A stretch of 64,000 nt of DNA, taken from contig JABAKD010000021.1 of NCBI GenBank assembly GCA_012845835.1, positions 4,526,706-4,590,705 of the forward strand, written 5' to 3'. Below the pieces are notes generated by a model. The model was not told where the DNA came from. It worked only from the letters and a program-made list of their open reading frames with translations, and made no database searches. How positions within the stretch are numbered: the first letter of the stretch is position 1; the number at the start of each line of letters is the position of its first letter. Of this stretch, positions 52,701 to 63,539 are shown piece after piece. The translations under genes were made by a program, and so were the position numbers. The stretch is from Undaria pinnatifida. Taxonomy: Eukaryota; Sar; Phaeophyceae; Laminariales; Alariaceae.

Positions 52701-55700
52701 AAGCTAAAACAGTCGAAGAGACAAGCAAAGTGCCGGTAAGCTACGAGCGGCCAGCAAAAGCAAGCCACAAAGATACGCAGGGAATGAAGCTAAGTAACAC
52801 GTTAGGTCTGCAAAGAAAAACGTAAGATAAAAGCATAAACACGAAGTTCCAGCATAAGACGCGAAACGCACAAAGAAAACAAGCCACGTGAGGCTAGCAA
52901 AAAAGAAAAACCGATAAACAAAGCAAGCCACAAACTAAATACCAGGGGTCAGCATAGCAAAAGCTGGAGATAGGATCATAAGCCACGGGCGAGCACAGTA
53001 AACGGCCCAAAGAGTGAACCAAACAGACAAGCACGGGGTGCGACAAATACGAGGAGTCACGAGGAGCCAGCACCGCAAACTACGAGCGGCCAGTAGAGTG
53101 AAGTCGTTCATCTTGTCCAAGCCTTGGGGTCGGGGTTGACCAGGGGGTTCATGGTGTACAATCAGGCAGTTACGTTGCACGAGTGATTTTGTAACATGGT
53201 GTCGAAAATAGCACGAAATTTTTTGCAACATGGTGACCAATAGGGCCTCTCAGCACGCAAGTCAATAATGCCGTCCAAACCTTGGGGTGGGGGTTGACTA
53301 GCGGGTTGATGGAGTGGAGTTCCGCAAGGCCGAGGGGGTCGAACACCTTACCCCCAACTTCGGTTGAGACGCCGACCAAGCCATCCGCGCTGCTCATTGA
53401 AGTCGTCGTTGCCTGGCGAAACGATACAAGTGCCATGTTAGCATTAATACACAAAAAAATTGGTCATGAGAAAAACAGTTGAGAACGAAAAACAAACCTT
53501 CGAGAAGAAGAAAAAAAAAAGTTCCATGAGAAAAAAAAAAACTCAGCAAAGGAAAACGGAACACTCAAGAAGAGCAAAAAAACAAATCATGAAAAGGAAA
53601 AAACAACCATGCGCAGGACGGAAACACGTACGGTATATACCCTGGCATATTTCGAGACGTGTACGCAAGTCGGGCGCTACCGCCGTGTAGGTTCAAGCAG
53701 GGAGGGAGACAAAAACTTCAACAATCAATTTTGTCTCCACAAAAACAAAAAGAATCTCACAGTTTATAAAGATATTCTAACAACGTACCTTTTTGTGCAT
53801 CCTATCCTTATCAAGTCCTCCACTGACAGCCTCACGTCCAAAACAAAATATTGAAAACGTCGTCTTTTAGCCCACATTTGAGCACGTCCACTATCGTCAG
53901 CCTTAATTCCAATCGGGTTGTTGTCGTCAGCAGGAATCGTAGGCTCTTCCTCCAAAGACGAGGGGCGTGGGCACTACAAGACGACCAGAAGAGGGGTAAG
54001 CCGAACAGAGTTCAACGCCGCCCTCGAGCGCGGCTTCAAGCACGTAGGGGGTGAAAAAAACTCTTCAACAATCCATGTCGCCCCCATGTCGCCTCCCCCC
54101 AAAAAAGTGAATTTCACGTTTTATCCATCCTATTAAACATCAGGTCCACTCGCCCTACTTCCGAACCAAAAAAATACTTGAAAAGTGTGTTTTTAGCCCA
54201 TTTTCTATCACGTCCATTCGCCTTACTTCCAATTGGGTTTGGTCGTTAGCAGGAATGGTGGACTATTGCTCCAAAGACGAGGAGCCTTGGCATTACAACA
54301 CGCCGAGTAAAGGGGTCAGCCGTACGGAGGTGAACGTCGTCCTTGCGGGGTCGGGGGGGGGGGGACGACGATGGCCTGTATACGAATGAACCCTACTCTC
54401 GTCGTCTTGCAGTGCCCATGCCCGTTGTCGTTGGCTCAAGAGCCCATCATTCCTGCTAACGACAAAACACGATTGTTCCTACGGCAGGGCGAGCGGACGC
54501 GACCGCAAACAGGACACAAACATCTACACGGTAAACGTACGCACGCTTCTCAAGGTGCGATTCAAGACAAACAAAAGTAGATTCGAAGCGAACCAACACA
54601 TGCCATATTGTATAAGTTGTACAGCCAACACATACTACATTGTATTTATAGAGCTCAATAAGCATCCACATTTTCGGGATATGGTCGGCTCGAAATCCTG
54701 GGGGGGCTTGCAAGATCACTTCAAAAAACTCTTGAAAAACAACTTGAGACGAATAATAAGCCACCGCGCGCGAAGTATCCCGTAAAGCAACACCGACCAG
54801 CCCAAACGAGTTCATAGTTTAGCCTTACAGTACTTGTATGTATTTGCTGTGCGTACTCGTGTATAACGAGACGAAATTCCAAACCAACAAGGAATAAGAA
54901 AACCCCACGCGAACAGAAAAAAAAAAAAAAAAAAACATGTGTAGGACTCAGTTCCCAATCAATCAACAACCAAACACACAACAAAAAACACTAAACGGTA
55001 TGCGGGCGGCTAAGGCGGGCGGCAATGGAAGGCCAAAGGCATAAAAATCACGAAGATCTCAACCCAACTTTGCCTGGACGGTCGCCTATGAGGCCAATTT
55101 TGTAGAACTTGTTATTGGAACTTTCCAATTTTCGGGGGAAAAAATATTTCTCGCGGCGATCTTGGGCAACATTAGACGCGGCGTGATTTCGTGTGTTCCA
55201 CACACTTCGTTCGACGAAAAAAATCAACGACAGCGTCGTGGACCTCTGAAAGTGGCGAGCTGGTTATGGGCTCCGCCCCTCCCTTGGTGTACAGTGCTTA
55301 CTCTACAGCCGGTGATTTGTGGCGGGCGCCGATCAGACTTCTGTTGAAAACACTTTTGGCGGCTGGTGTGTAGAAAACTGAGACAACTCTCTATCGTCTC
55401 CCAACAGGCAAAAAATCTAATTTGGACCGGATTTGGTGGAAGACCATAGGACACCACAAGCAACCACTCACGCCCTAGGACATGGATCGAGATGCTGTCA
55501 CCTACACTTATGTCACCTTGTCCGGAACGAAAAAGAGATGTCGGGTTGTCTCTTATCTCGAGATCGAAGGTCAATCGTGTTTGGCGGACAATGTTGATTA
55601 AGGCTTCATGAAATATTGGGAAATTGACCACTTGGGCCGCATGACCAAAAAAAAAACAGAAAAAAAAAAAATAACCGTTTCTTCCACAAATTACGTAGCG

Positions 55701-58700
55701 ACGTTACCCGATATCTTCCACCAAACAACCCCCAAAAAAAGTTTGGAATTTTTTTGGTCAAACAACGAGTATTCGCGTTCAATTAGCATCGGCCTAAATC
55801 GCGCATTTTCAACATTTCCACGAACCGGTTCGGCAGGCGCGTCATCCATAATTACTACGACCCGTTCGCGCCTGTAACCTGTAACGTCCGAGGACCAACG
55901 CCGGAAAGGGCAAGGTAGAGCATAACTGGACCGATTGCGACGGAAGGCTGTTTTCTTATGCATTATTGTTAGTGGGTGAGCTTGCGCAAGTCCCACACTA
56001 CCATAGGTGATGGTTTTCCCGGTGGTTATCTCCACCGCACCTGATCCCCAGGGATCGAGTCGGTTCGACATATCACTCACGCATCCGTATACCACGGCAG
56101 CTCGGTAGCTTGCGCTGCTGTGGTAGTATCGGTGACCACCGGTAAGGACAGCTCGCACTGCTGTCATTGCCATCGGAACCGAAGGATACGCCACCTTGCG
56201 CTGGGTTGTGAATGCAATCGAGTTAAATTGACGCGACACGTGTATGACAATACGTGGAAGTGTGGTGACTTCAAGCTTTACTTTTCCCCATCCGTCGAGC
56301 ATAAACAAGAGCCCACAAGGCCATCCGCGTACATGAACTGACACGAGTTCCTCCGCATCTCATCGTATTGCATCTGACCCCCAGCGGTCGAATGAAAAAA
56401 AACGAAACTGACGATGTTCTGCCCCCCTCTGCACCCCCCCCCCCCCCCGCCGCCAACCGGCCGACTGACCCCCCACCATCCTGCACGTAAATATTTTTGC
56501 AGGCCCAAGTTTTCGGGCAGAACAGGTGCGCTCCTCGTTTCTCGCTCGCAACAACCGCGAGGGCGGACAACGAACCCACCCCATTCCACTCAACTCCCAA
56601 CCCAGCCCACCCCATTCCCACTCCTGATCCCACTCCAGTTCCATCCCACTCAGCTTCCACTACCAACCCACGCCACCCCTCATTCCAGCCCCTACTCTAG
56701 TCATACCCCACCCAACTGCCATTCGTGCTCTAGCCCCTACCTACCCCACGCCACCCTCCAGCCGCCACTCCAGTCATATCCCACCCAACTTCCGCTCCAA
56801 ACCCAGAAAATCCCAACCCGCACTCCCTCATCCCAGCCGCCACCCCAGTTAAACCCCACCCAACATCCACTCTCCCAGTCGACCCCCCATATATTCCATC
56901 CCCAAGCTACTCTCTCACTCCAGCTACCCAGTCCAGTTATTGCCTTGCAACTCCCATTCCCACTTCCACCCAAGGCGAGCGAGCGTGAGCGACGCGCAGG
57001 TTGTATGTGTGTTGTAAAATGCTGAATACAAGCGCTGAAATGCCCGATTCTTAGACGGCTGATAAGAGTGCGCTGCCCGAGTGTTTGGGCGATAAAATGG
57101 GCCCCAAAACGGGAGGAGGGGGGGGGGGCTGCCACAAGTGCCGGTTGAATAATGACACTACTCTTTATAGTGCCGGTTAAAAAGTGCCACTGTTCTTTGT
57201 AGTGCCGGTTGAAAAGGGCCACTGCTCTTTATAGTCGGTCTCCCCTGTGGCGTATCAGGTTGTTCTCGAGCCTGGTATAGTTCAGTTTCGTGAGTTCGAA
57301 TCCCCCCGAGTGCATACTCGTATAAATTCGTGGGGACTTTTTCTTGAGCACAAATTGACTTGCGGAAAGCGCGAGAGCGTGAGTTAGCGCTCGATGAAAA
57401 ATCGACGAGCAGTGGTATTGCTGAACCCTATGCGCGACAAAAATGAAAGGCAAGAACCCGGGGGGGAGAAGGGACGACGCCTGTGACTCGGTATTTTGTA
57501 ATTCCCATTTAGGCTCCTGCTACCCCTGGGACCAGCGGGACTTGAAGTCGCTGCAGCTCCTGGAGCTCGGGATTGTACCCACGAACTTCGGCTATTGCTC
57601 ACGAGTACCCTGGCAAGAACCGGGGGGAGAAGGGACGACGCCTGTGACTCGGTATTTTGTATTCATCATTTAGGCTCCTGCTACCCCTGGGACCGGCGGG
57701 ACTGAAGCCGCAGCTCCTGGAGCTTGGGACTGGCAGGAACCCAGGAACTTCGGCTATTGCTCAGTAGTACCCTTGGGACTGAAGAAGACTCACGTCACTG
57801 AAGCTAATGGTATTTTACACTGGAGAGGACCCATGTCATCTCATAGTGTTGGTATCATACCCTTAAGGCCACGCCGGCTATCCTGGGCATGAACGAGGCC
57901 CCCGTGACTCGTGACTATCTTGACCACAGATCGTTGTGTAATGTTTGAATGTTTGGACTATGTTCGCTACCTCGTCACTCGTACTCTGTTGTCTTTTACC
58001 CACGGCAGTACAGCTGCTGCAGCTTTCGGCAAAGTAGTTGGCAGCCGCCAAAAGGCTCATGTGGGCGATACGCTGCTGCGCCAAACGACCAAATGACCGT
58101 TTTGCACACTATTAATAGCTAATGCACACTCGTAGTACGTACGAGTGCCTTTCATCTGCCATCTTGTCCGGCAGGTGGATGTGTGCATGATACACTTTTG
58201 CAGCAGCAGTGTACCGTCCAGCCAGCAAACAAGCAAACAGGATGCCTGTTTTTTTTTTGCAGTATTTTTTTTGCACTTCTACTTTCCAGCTTCTGGACAA
58301 GCCGTGGTCACCGGTGTCGTCCCTTCTCCCCCCCGGTTCTTGCCTTGAATATTTATCGCGCATAGGGTTCAGCAATCCCACTGCTCGTCGATTTTTCATC
58401 GAGTGTTGCTAACTCACGCTCTCGCGCTTTCCGCAAGTCAATTTGTGCATCAAGAAAAAGTCCCTATGGATTTATAAGAGCATGCACTGGGGGGGACACG
58501 AACTCACGAAACTGGCCTATACCAGGCTCGAGGATAACCTGATACGCCACTGGGGCGACCGGTATGTATATACCGGCCCGTGGTGGGTTTCTTCGGCTTT
58601 TTCCACACGAACTTCAGTGCAACCGCTCCTGGAGTTCATCTTCACGTTTCCCGGCATATGTCAGACTGATTTCCCTGATGGGTTCTCTAGTAGGTAGTGT

Positions 58701-60487
58701 GTTCCGGTACGTGTGTACTGCTGCACCTGGCACATCTGCGGTAGGACGTGCTCCACAAAAGCATAAGCATGCTTGTTCGGAGAGGAACAAGTAGCAAGCC
58801 ACAAGGCGTTTGAAACATGATCACGATGAAAATCGAGTTATCTCGGATGTTCATGTTTGTGTTTAGCCGGCGCTCCTTGTTACCTGTCATGCGAGGCGAA
58901 CGGTTGCATGACTACCGGCAATACTGCTGTACTTGCTCTGGTGAGCCGCGAATGTCTGCGCCGCCATACCTTATGTTCATGAGGCATCAAGTGGAAACTA
59001 AGATTGCGCTGTACACCACGCTGAAACATGAATCCAATTGCAATACCTTAAAATTGTGCCACTCAAACTCGACGTGTTTTGTCCCTCTGCAGAAATGCAG
59101 AGTTTTTTGTCCTCATCACATGACATGATACGCACGCCTTGTGGTTGGGGTGTGCAACGGAACGAATGACCAACGCATCTCGCACCTATTAGCACCAATG
59201 TCTAATAGCGGCGCGGCGCAGTGCAACACAGCATTCACACCTTTGATCAACACAGCTACCAAGGCATATTCACAGAACATGCATGTTCATCTCGTTCCAG
59301 TTGGAAGCAAGCAGCTTCAAGCGTGTAACATGAAGCATGCCCGACTCTAAACCAGAGAGAGCACGTATAGTCTATACCCACCGGTAACAGGGACGGGAAG
59401 CCATGCATCGTGTTGGTATGACATTCTGATTCCAAGTATGTTGTCCTCATCGGGAAGAACTAAAGGGGAAAAGGGTGTACGTTGTTGACCCTACAAACAA
59501 GGTTGACCTTGTGGTGCGTGTTCAACATGGAACGACCCAAGGCGGTTGGTATCTACTGCCAAGTCTTGCAGTGGAGCACAAAACTGCAACCACACAGCAC
59601 ACCACACAGCGGCCATGCTCTCTGTCACACAGCCGATAAGAGGATGCCCGTGCGTGCTGGTGAAAACCTTACGATATGTTCATGAGGGCTGACGGGTCGA
59701 ATGAGAGTGCGTTGCAACATAATCATACTGAAATTTCCTTTTTCGAACTCTAACAACACATTCTCTCTAATTCCAAGTTTTTTGTCCCCATGTCAGGAGT
59801 GCGGTGTTAAAAAAAAGGATAAACCTCGACCCCACCCGTCTGTCTGCCTTGTGGTTGGTTTTGTGCACCAACGCAATATGCATCTACCCATGCCCAGCAG
59901 CACAGCACAGCACAACACAATACAACACCTACCCATGCTCTCACTCTACAAAGCCTAGATTTCGCATCCCTATCTCCTTCCAGTTAGAAGCAAGCAGCTT
60001 CAAGGACGGACATGTCATGAACATACCGGTATATGTCATGAACCATACCCCTCCCTCCTGATACCAGAGAGATTGCTACGTACGAATATTACGATACTGG
60101 ATAGGAACGCAAAATCATCGACATTCGTGTTGTCATGTTCTCCATCCCAGACAGATGCACAACCTACACAATTTATGCCTGGATAGCTGGAGTGCAAGCC
60201 ACAGGACTCTAAAACTGTTCTCCTAACTCCTTCACCCACGATATTATCTCCAGCCATGTTTATCAACCAAGCACAGCTGATACTGACGCTGCTGCTTTGT
60301 TCCAGCAGTAGCAGCAGCAGCCAACCAGCAGCAGTACGAACGAACGAGTGCTTTTTTTTACTCAATTTTTCAGCGATTTTCAGCTTACCTGCTTGAGGGA
60401 CGTCGTGGTGAGACGGAACGCCGAGGGGGTGACGAAAGCGTTCGCCATCCCGAGGGAGGCAACAGCGACAGCAGCGGTGACCTTCAT
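46660..60487 (-). CDS. Fucoxanthin-chlorophyll light-harvesting protein (LHC), six exons
   Basis: Exons on the minus strand, 5' to 3': 60389-60487, 53281-53412, 51378-51441, 50264-50367, 49508-49614, 46660-46795. They total 642 nt in one continuous frame (213 aa plus TGA) with GT-AG borders and compatible phases. The product binds chlorophyll and carotenoid in the thylakoid membrane. The N-terminus MKVTAAVAVASLGMANA is a signal peptide followed by FVTPSAF, the plastid-import motif. Then come KVFDPLGLAEL, helix 1 (WLQEAEIKHCRICMLAFVG), the loop FMFPGL, helix 2 with VAEGATYPGDMW, and helix 3 (LQELKNGRLAMLSV), ending IPGAVPLLAGQGY. Helix 1 keeps the ligand Glu, His and Arg, but the usual HGRxAM reads HCRICM. 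The length is normal for the family. Intron 1 is about 7 kb. The subfamily is not assigned. Confidence 0.92.
46796..49507 (-). other. LHC intron 5, tandem and dispersed repeats
   Basis: 46865-47215 holds three diverged units of about 115 bp (TTTTTTGCGCTTCGATATTG, then CACGCACTCAGGGAACGGCTG-like text). 48050-48330 and 49220-49445 are AGATCAT-type repeats (GTAGATCATACAGATC). A plus-strand frame at 47583-47882 looks mildly coding-like but is unassigned. Confidence 0.55.
48050..48330. repeat. AGATCAT-rich dispersed repeat, copy 3
   Basis: TAGATCATACAGATCATATAC and CAGTAGATCATACAGATCG, ending GGACGATCTAGATCATC. Motif order is like 11025-11240 and 23275-23650. Confidence 0.65.
49508..49614 (-). 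CDS. LHC exon 5 (helix 2 region)
   Basis: Acceptor CCCTTGAATAG, donor AAGCC/GTGAGT. Reads LMLFFAVAEGATYPGDMW then SGGGDRDAGDLGIFLKKP. A run of ten G on this strand encodes GGG; its length is critical for the frame. Confidence 0.9.
50264..50367 (-). CDS. LHC exon 4 (loop FMFPGL)
   Basis: Acceptor CCCGTCGGCAG, donor GCCCAG/GTACTG. Reads AAQAGFMFPGLGYEAVPW then YDQFNEFASKNPEGLAQ, the usual stromal-loop FPG region between helices 1 and 2. Confidence 0.9.
50368..51377 (-). other. LHC intron 3, G-run rich
   Basis: Contains several G runs (50415-50428, 50490-50505, 50578-50600) with loosely repeated GACGGACAGCACT flanks (50720, 50855). No exon seen. Confidence 0.5.
51378..51441 (-). CDS. LHC exon 3 (helix 1)
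   Basis: Acceptor GTCGTTTGGCTGCAG, donor TGGG/GTGAGT. Reads WLQEAEIKHCRICMLAFVGI. The Glu-His-Arg of the first chlorophyll helix are kept; Gly and Ala of HGRxAM are Cys. Confidence 0.9.
52290..52507 (-). mobile_element. Second tRNA-derived SINE type, possible
   Basis: The head has an A-box-like TGGTCTAGTGG and a B-box-like GGGTTAGAACC, with the same first bases (GGTCGCCCCAGTGG) as the other SINE. The body shares GCGCGAAAAAGTG-like and GTCGACGAGG-like text only loosely. The tRNA arms do not pair well, so it is not a tRNA gene. Confidence 0.45.
52555..53000. repeat. Short-period AGCCAGCAAAGC-type repeat
   Basis: About 11-22 bp words (GCCAGCCAACG, CCAGCAAAGCC, AAGCAAAGCAAGCG) recur irregularly over 450 bp. 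Confidence 0.6.
53281..53412 (-). CDS. LHC exon 2 (mature N-terminus)
   Basis: Acceptor TATCGTTTCGCCAG, donor CCCAAG/GTTTGG. Reads ATTTSMSSADGLVGVSTEVG then GKVFDPLGLAELHSINP and LVNPHPK; FDPLGL is a family signature. MSSADG may be the mature plastid-side start. Confidence 0.9.
53700..54480. repeat. Three-copy ORF-like element
   Basis: Copies near 53770-54050 and 54110-54340 are direct; a shorter one at 54400-54480 is inverted. Shared words: TCGTCAGCAGGAAT, CTCCAAAGACGAGG. Direct copies read KDEGRGHYKTTRRGVSRTEF and KDEEPWHYNTPSKGVSRTEV on plus; the other strand reads EPTIPADDNNPIGIKA. The coding strand is undecided. Confidence 0.55.
55691..56344 (-). CDS. Hypothetical ORF, 217 aa, inside LHC intron
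   Basis: Long open frame with ordinary composition (SNRLDPWGSGAVEITTGKT, GSVGLAQAHPLTIM) but no recognised domain, signal peptide or neighbouring exon. Part of it overlaps the ATACGTGGAAGTGTGGTGA repeat also found at 22150, which argues for repeat-derived sequence. Confidence 0.22.
   Translation of the reverse strand: MSVHVRGWPCGLLFMLDGWGKVKLEVTTLPRIVIHVSRQFNSIAFTTQRKVAYPSVPMAMTAVRAVLTGGHRYYHSSASYRAAVVYGCVSDMSNRLDPWGSGAVEITTGKTITYGSVGLAQAHPLTIMHKKTAFRRNRSSYALPCPFRRWSSDVTGYRRERVVVIMDDAPAEPVRGNVENARFRPMLIEREYSLFDQKNSKLFLGVVWWKISGNVAT
56415..57000. repeat. Pyrimidine-rich degenerate repeat (CCCACCCAACTYCC)
   Basis: C run at 56433-56448, then 400 bp of diverged words CCACTCCAGTCATA, CCCACCCAACTTCC and CCCATTCCCACTCC. 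Open in several frames by composition. Confidence 0.7.
57234..57772 (+). mobile_element. tRNA-derived SINE followed by duplicated 163-bp unit
   Basis: Head: TGTGGCGTATCAGGTTGTTC and GAGTTCGAATCCCCCCGAG (boxes A and B), then the same body as 25577-25906. The 3' part differs: 57449-57611 and 57612-57772 are two tandem copies of a segment with GGGAGAAGGGACGACGCC and TTTAGGCTCCTGCTACCC. Confidence 0.72.
58250..58562 (-). mobile_element. tRNA-derived SINE
   Basis: Minus strand starts GGTCGCCCCAGTGGCGTATC, has a B box GAGTTCGTGTCC, the shared body, and ends AAAGTAGAAGTGCAAAAAAA. The 3' end matches the 25577-25906 copy (CCACGGCTTGTCCAG), not the 57234 copy. Confidence 0.75.
58900..60060 (+). repeat. 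Diverged direct duplication, about 720-bp period
   Basis: The order of CTCTAATTCCAAG-like, TTTTTTGTCC, GCCTTGTGGTTGG, ACCAACGCA and GTTGGAAGCAAGCAGCTTCAA in 58960-59340 is repeated in 59700-60060. The second copy has a local CAGCACAGCACAACACAA run. Confidence 0.6.
60389..60487 (-). CDS. LHC exon 1 (plastid presequence)
   Basis: ATG at 60487-60485, donor AAGCAG/GTAAGC. Encodes MKVTAAVAVASLGMANA then FVTPSAFRLTTTSLKQ: a hydrophobic signal peptide with predicted cleavage after ANA and Phe at +1, as required for import into complex red plastids. The exon matches the presequence almost exactly. Confidence 0.9.
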
Positions 60488-62579
60488 AGTTGTAAAAAAG
60501 ACTTTGCTAATCAGCTTGATGTTGTACGTCGTTCACGAAGGGCTGCTAGAACGCACACGAGATCGAGAGACACGAACAAAGCACCTCGGAAAGGAAGGGA
60601 GGATCCGTGCATCAACATGAACACTTCCATTATTTTGATAGAATTTGGTCCAAAAATGGGCATAATTTAAACATGATCATCAAACAGAAATCCAAACACT
60701 TGGAACCACGCATATCGATCCCAGTTACGCCGCATCGTCGTCGTTACTCGTCGACCAAATGCTCGTCGCTACAACATACAAGTCACAGCAGCGTTGCAGG
60801 CAATGCTACAGGCGCCATCTGCCTGCACCGTGCGTGCCGTATATGCGGCAACGTCCTATCTATCACCACGGCTGCTGCTGCTGCTGCTGCTGCTCCTGTA
60901 CACAGAAGATTCGTCCGTCAAGGACGTGGGTGGTGGACGGCGAGAGACGGAGAAAACAGCGGGGCATGGGTGCTCAGCGCATCATACAAACACACTCAAA
61001 AACCAAGCATCATCGAAACTCTGAAACTCCTCCTTCGGCTGCGGCAGGCGAGTGTAGTGGCTGAAGCACTTCAATGCTGCTGTAAACATCGCTGGAAAAA
61101 GATGGGCGTGACAAACCCTGCGTATCGAGGTTCATAACCTCCTGTTGTTTGACGAGATAGTGCAGAAGAGATGCATTCGTTCTTGTACAAAAGACCAACC
61201 CGAGGGGCCTCTTGTGAGAGACGTAAGGTCGATGGCAGTTTCCGTTGTCGTCGTTCGCAAAATGTGTAAAAACCCTCATTTGGTTACATAACAACAGCGC
61301 ATGTTTGATTGTACAAACAACAGCACAGTTTGAAAAACGTGCGCTTACTTTGGCCGATAACATGCACCTGGTACGTCGATAACGAAAATAGAGGATAAAA
61401 AAAGTTGCGCACCTCATGCTTACCAAAACATCTGGGAACACAAGCACACAATCGAAAACGCGGATGATGCAGACTAGACTAGACTAAACGAGTATCATCA
61501 TAAGAAAACAGCCACATCAAAAATCGAAGGTGTGCATTAAAACATCGAAACACTGCTGATGAAAACGGAGCAGAAAATGAGGCTGCGGCTGGTTGCTGCG
61601 GTTGGTTGCGGACAACGCAACCAAACCCGTACCGATCGAGTGGTCCTGTATACTACGAAGGTTGATCACGGTGTAGAACCGAACTGCGGTGCGTTTTTAA
61701 GGGCAGATTGTGGTTTTCGCGGGGGAGGAGGAGAGCGCTGCGCGCCCCAAAAGTGGCCTCGTTCCGGCATTTATTTACTCTCGGCACAACGGCGGATCCC
61801 CGACGATTGCCTGGCTTCACCTTCCGTTTTCACTGTTAGCCAAAACAAAGCATAAGAGTATTGTCACACTTCCTTCCGACAACGTGCAACGTGATAATTA
61901 ATCACCAAAAAGGACCACGAAGGGACAGAAAATGAAGAGTACTGTTAATGTTGATAGGTATTCCTTGCGTGCGTCCGCTCTCCTGCGAGAAGAGCAGACA
62001 GGTCGCCCCCCCCTAACAAACCGTTACACAAGCCAACAACCAAATGGTCTCATTAATAGCCGGACTTAAGGTACCGGGCCAACCAGATAATGTTGTGCAT
62101 ATAACAGAGCTGCGCTACAGGTAAATAAAACCTACCACGATGGACATAGATGTAAGGACCTTTGGAGCACACGTGTGAATACCCAAAGGGTTCCTATATT
62201 TACGTCCCGAGTCGTATCTGTCACGGAGTGAATCGTCCAGGGGTGTGCTTAGCCTGGCAACTGCCCGGTACCTAGTGCTTAGCCGGGCATATGTTCTGGG
62301 ACTCACCCGAGTATGACCAAAATCAACCAAGTTTGGTACCCGGGTTCCCCAGTGTCAATACCCTAATCGACACACCCTAATCGTCCTCCTGCTCGTTACG
62401 CGTCGGCCTTCAATGGCGAAGACCACGTGCGTCTCTCATCCCGCACCGACAACCACGCCCGCGCTTGGACCCACCGCCGCCACGCTTGGACCCACCACCC
62501 CCATTACTGTAGCCGGCGAAATAAACCCCGTCGATTTTGTACTTCGAAGATAGCCTTGTTCTTCGAAGATGTGTAGTTC

Positions 62580-62835
62580 GAAGGCATCCTTGCCAAACTA
62601 CGGAACAAGACACGTCGGTATTAGTCAATGGGGTCGTTGTCAACGAACAGAATACGGGTCAAACCCAACCTACCTGGTACCGCGTACAAAACACGTGGGT
62701 ATGTTTCCATAGACAGGGTCGTCTTCAAGAACCAAACAAGGGTTAATGTCCACGACACAACTCCAACCTACTGCACGAAACACTTGGTTATGTGTCCATG
62801 GCGTCGTTTGCAACGGACAAAACAAGGGTCAGCCG
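62580..62835. repeat. Three diverged units of about 92 bp
   Basis: Each unit runs CCAACCTACYG..., ACACGTGGGTATGT-like text, then GGGTCGTYNTCAACGAACA-like text and AACAAGGGTCA. Confidence 0.65.
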
Positions 62836-63539
62836 ACTGGTTGACAACAGCATGCGTAGTACCAATGCGCAGAGCGCTCCGCAATAGTAGCATATGGTCG
62901 TGAAATTTCCGCAGAAAGCGTGGCATTATATTACAAAAAACACGTTTCGTGACTGTCACGACACTTGGATCATTGTCTTGTGTTTTAACCCATGTCGACG
63001 ATGTAGGACTCATGATCGTCCCTCAGAGCGGCCCTCAACCGCCCTAGAGGCCTTCTTTTGCCCCCCCCCCCGCTCCTACGTTCTCCATTACAACAAAAAC
63101 GGGTGGTCGACTGACCTCCAGACCCCCCCCCCTCTAAAGTATATATAATAGTTGGCCTAGGTTGGCACCGACGCCATGAAACTTCATATTATTTTGGGTT
63201 GGCGTTGGTTGGCATCGACGCTGTAAAACATGCCATTTACTGCGTGAGCTAGACAACCAGGGTACCGTTATTTTTTTGTTTTTTTTAGGCGGTCAATATG
63301 ATGGTTATCGAGTTAGATCGTATTGTGCATGGTGGAGAACCTTAACTCCGCACAAAGGGAACGATCGCATCACGTAGTAAAAAGGACCCCCCTACCGTAG
63401 CCTGGGTCTAGTGTGAATATGGTAAGGCACCAACGAGGCAGTTACATAGTAATACCCATTGCTGTCTCCGGAGTGGCCACACCAGAAAACAAAGTAACTC
63501 ATTGGCGCTGTCATTCATAAGCAAGAAAGTAAGCACAAG

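Larger units (their letters stand above)
51442..53280 (-). other. LHC intron 2, MITE arm, SINE-like unit, AGC-rich repeat
   Basis: 51780-51855 is a single arm of the 44870 MITE (AATACGTCAGCTGTGCGTTC, GGGTCAATGCTCATC). 52290-52507 on the minus strand starts GGTCGCCCCAGTGGTCTAGT with a tRNA-like head. 52555-53000 is a short-period AGCCAGCAAAGCNA repeat. 53123-53156 is a partial copy of the end of exon 2. Confidence 0.55.
53413..60388 (-). other. LHC intron 1, 7 kb, repeat-filled
   Basis: Holds a three-copy element (53700-54480), two unassigned minus-strand ORFs (55224-55631 and 55691-56344), a pyrimidine-rich tract (56415-57000), CCGGCACTA DNA (57130-57230), two SINEs (57234-57480, 58250-58562), a 163-bp duplication (57449-57772) and a diverged large duplication (about 58900-60060). 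No further LHC exon is needed by phase. Confidence 0.6.

Noticed and set aside
56414-57025. 203-aa Pro-rich ORF
   Set aside because: Pure pyrimidine-rich low complexity; open in several frames.
60607-61137. 176-aa ORF with poly-Ala run
   Set aside because: The run is a GCT microsatellite open in other frames too; no domain or splice support.
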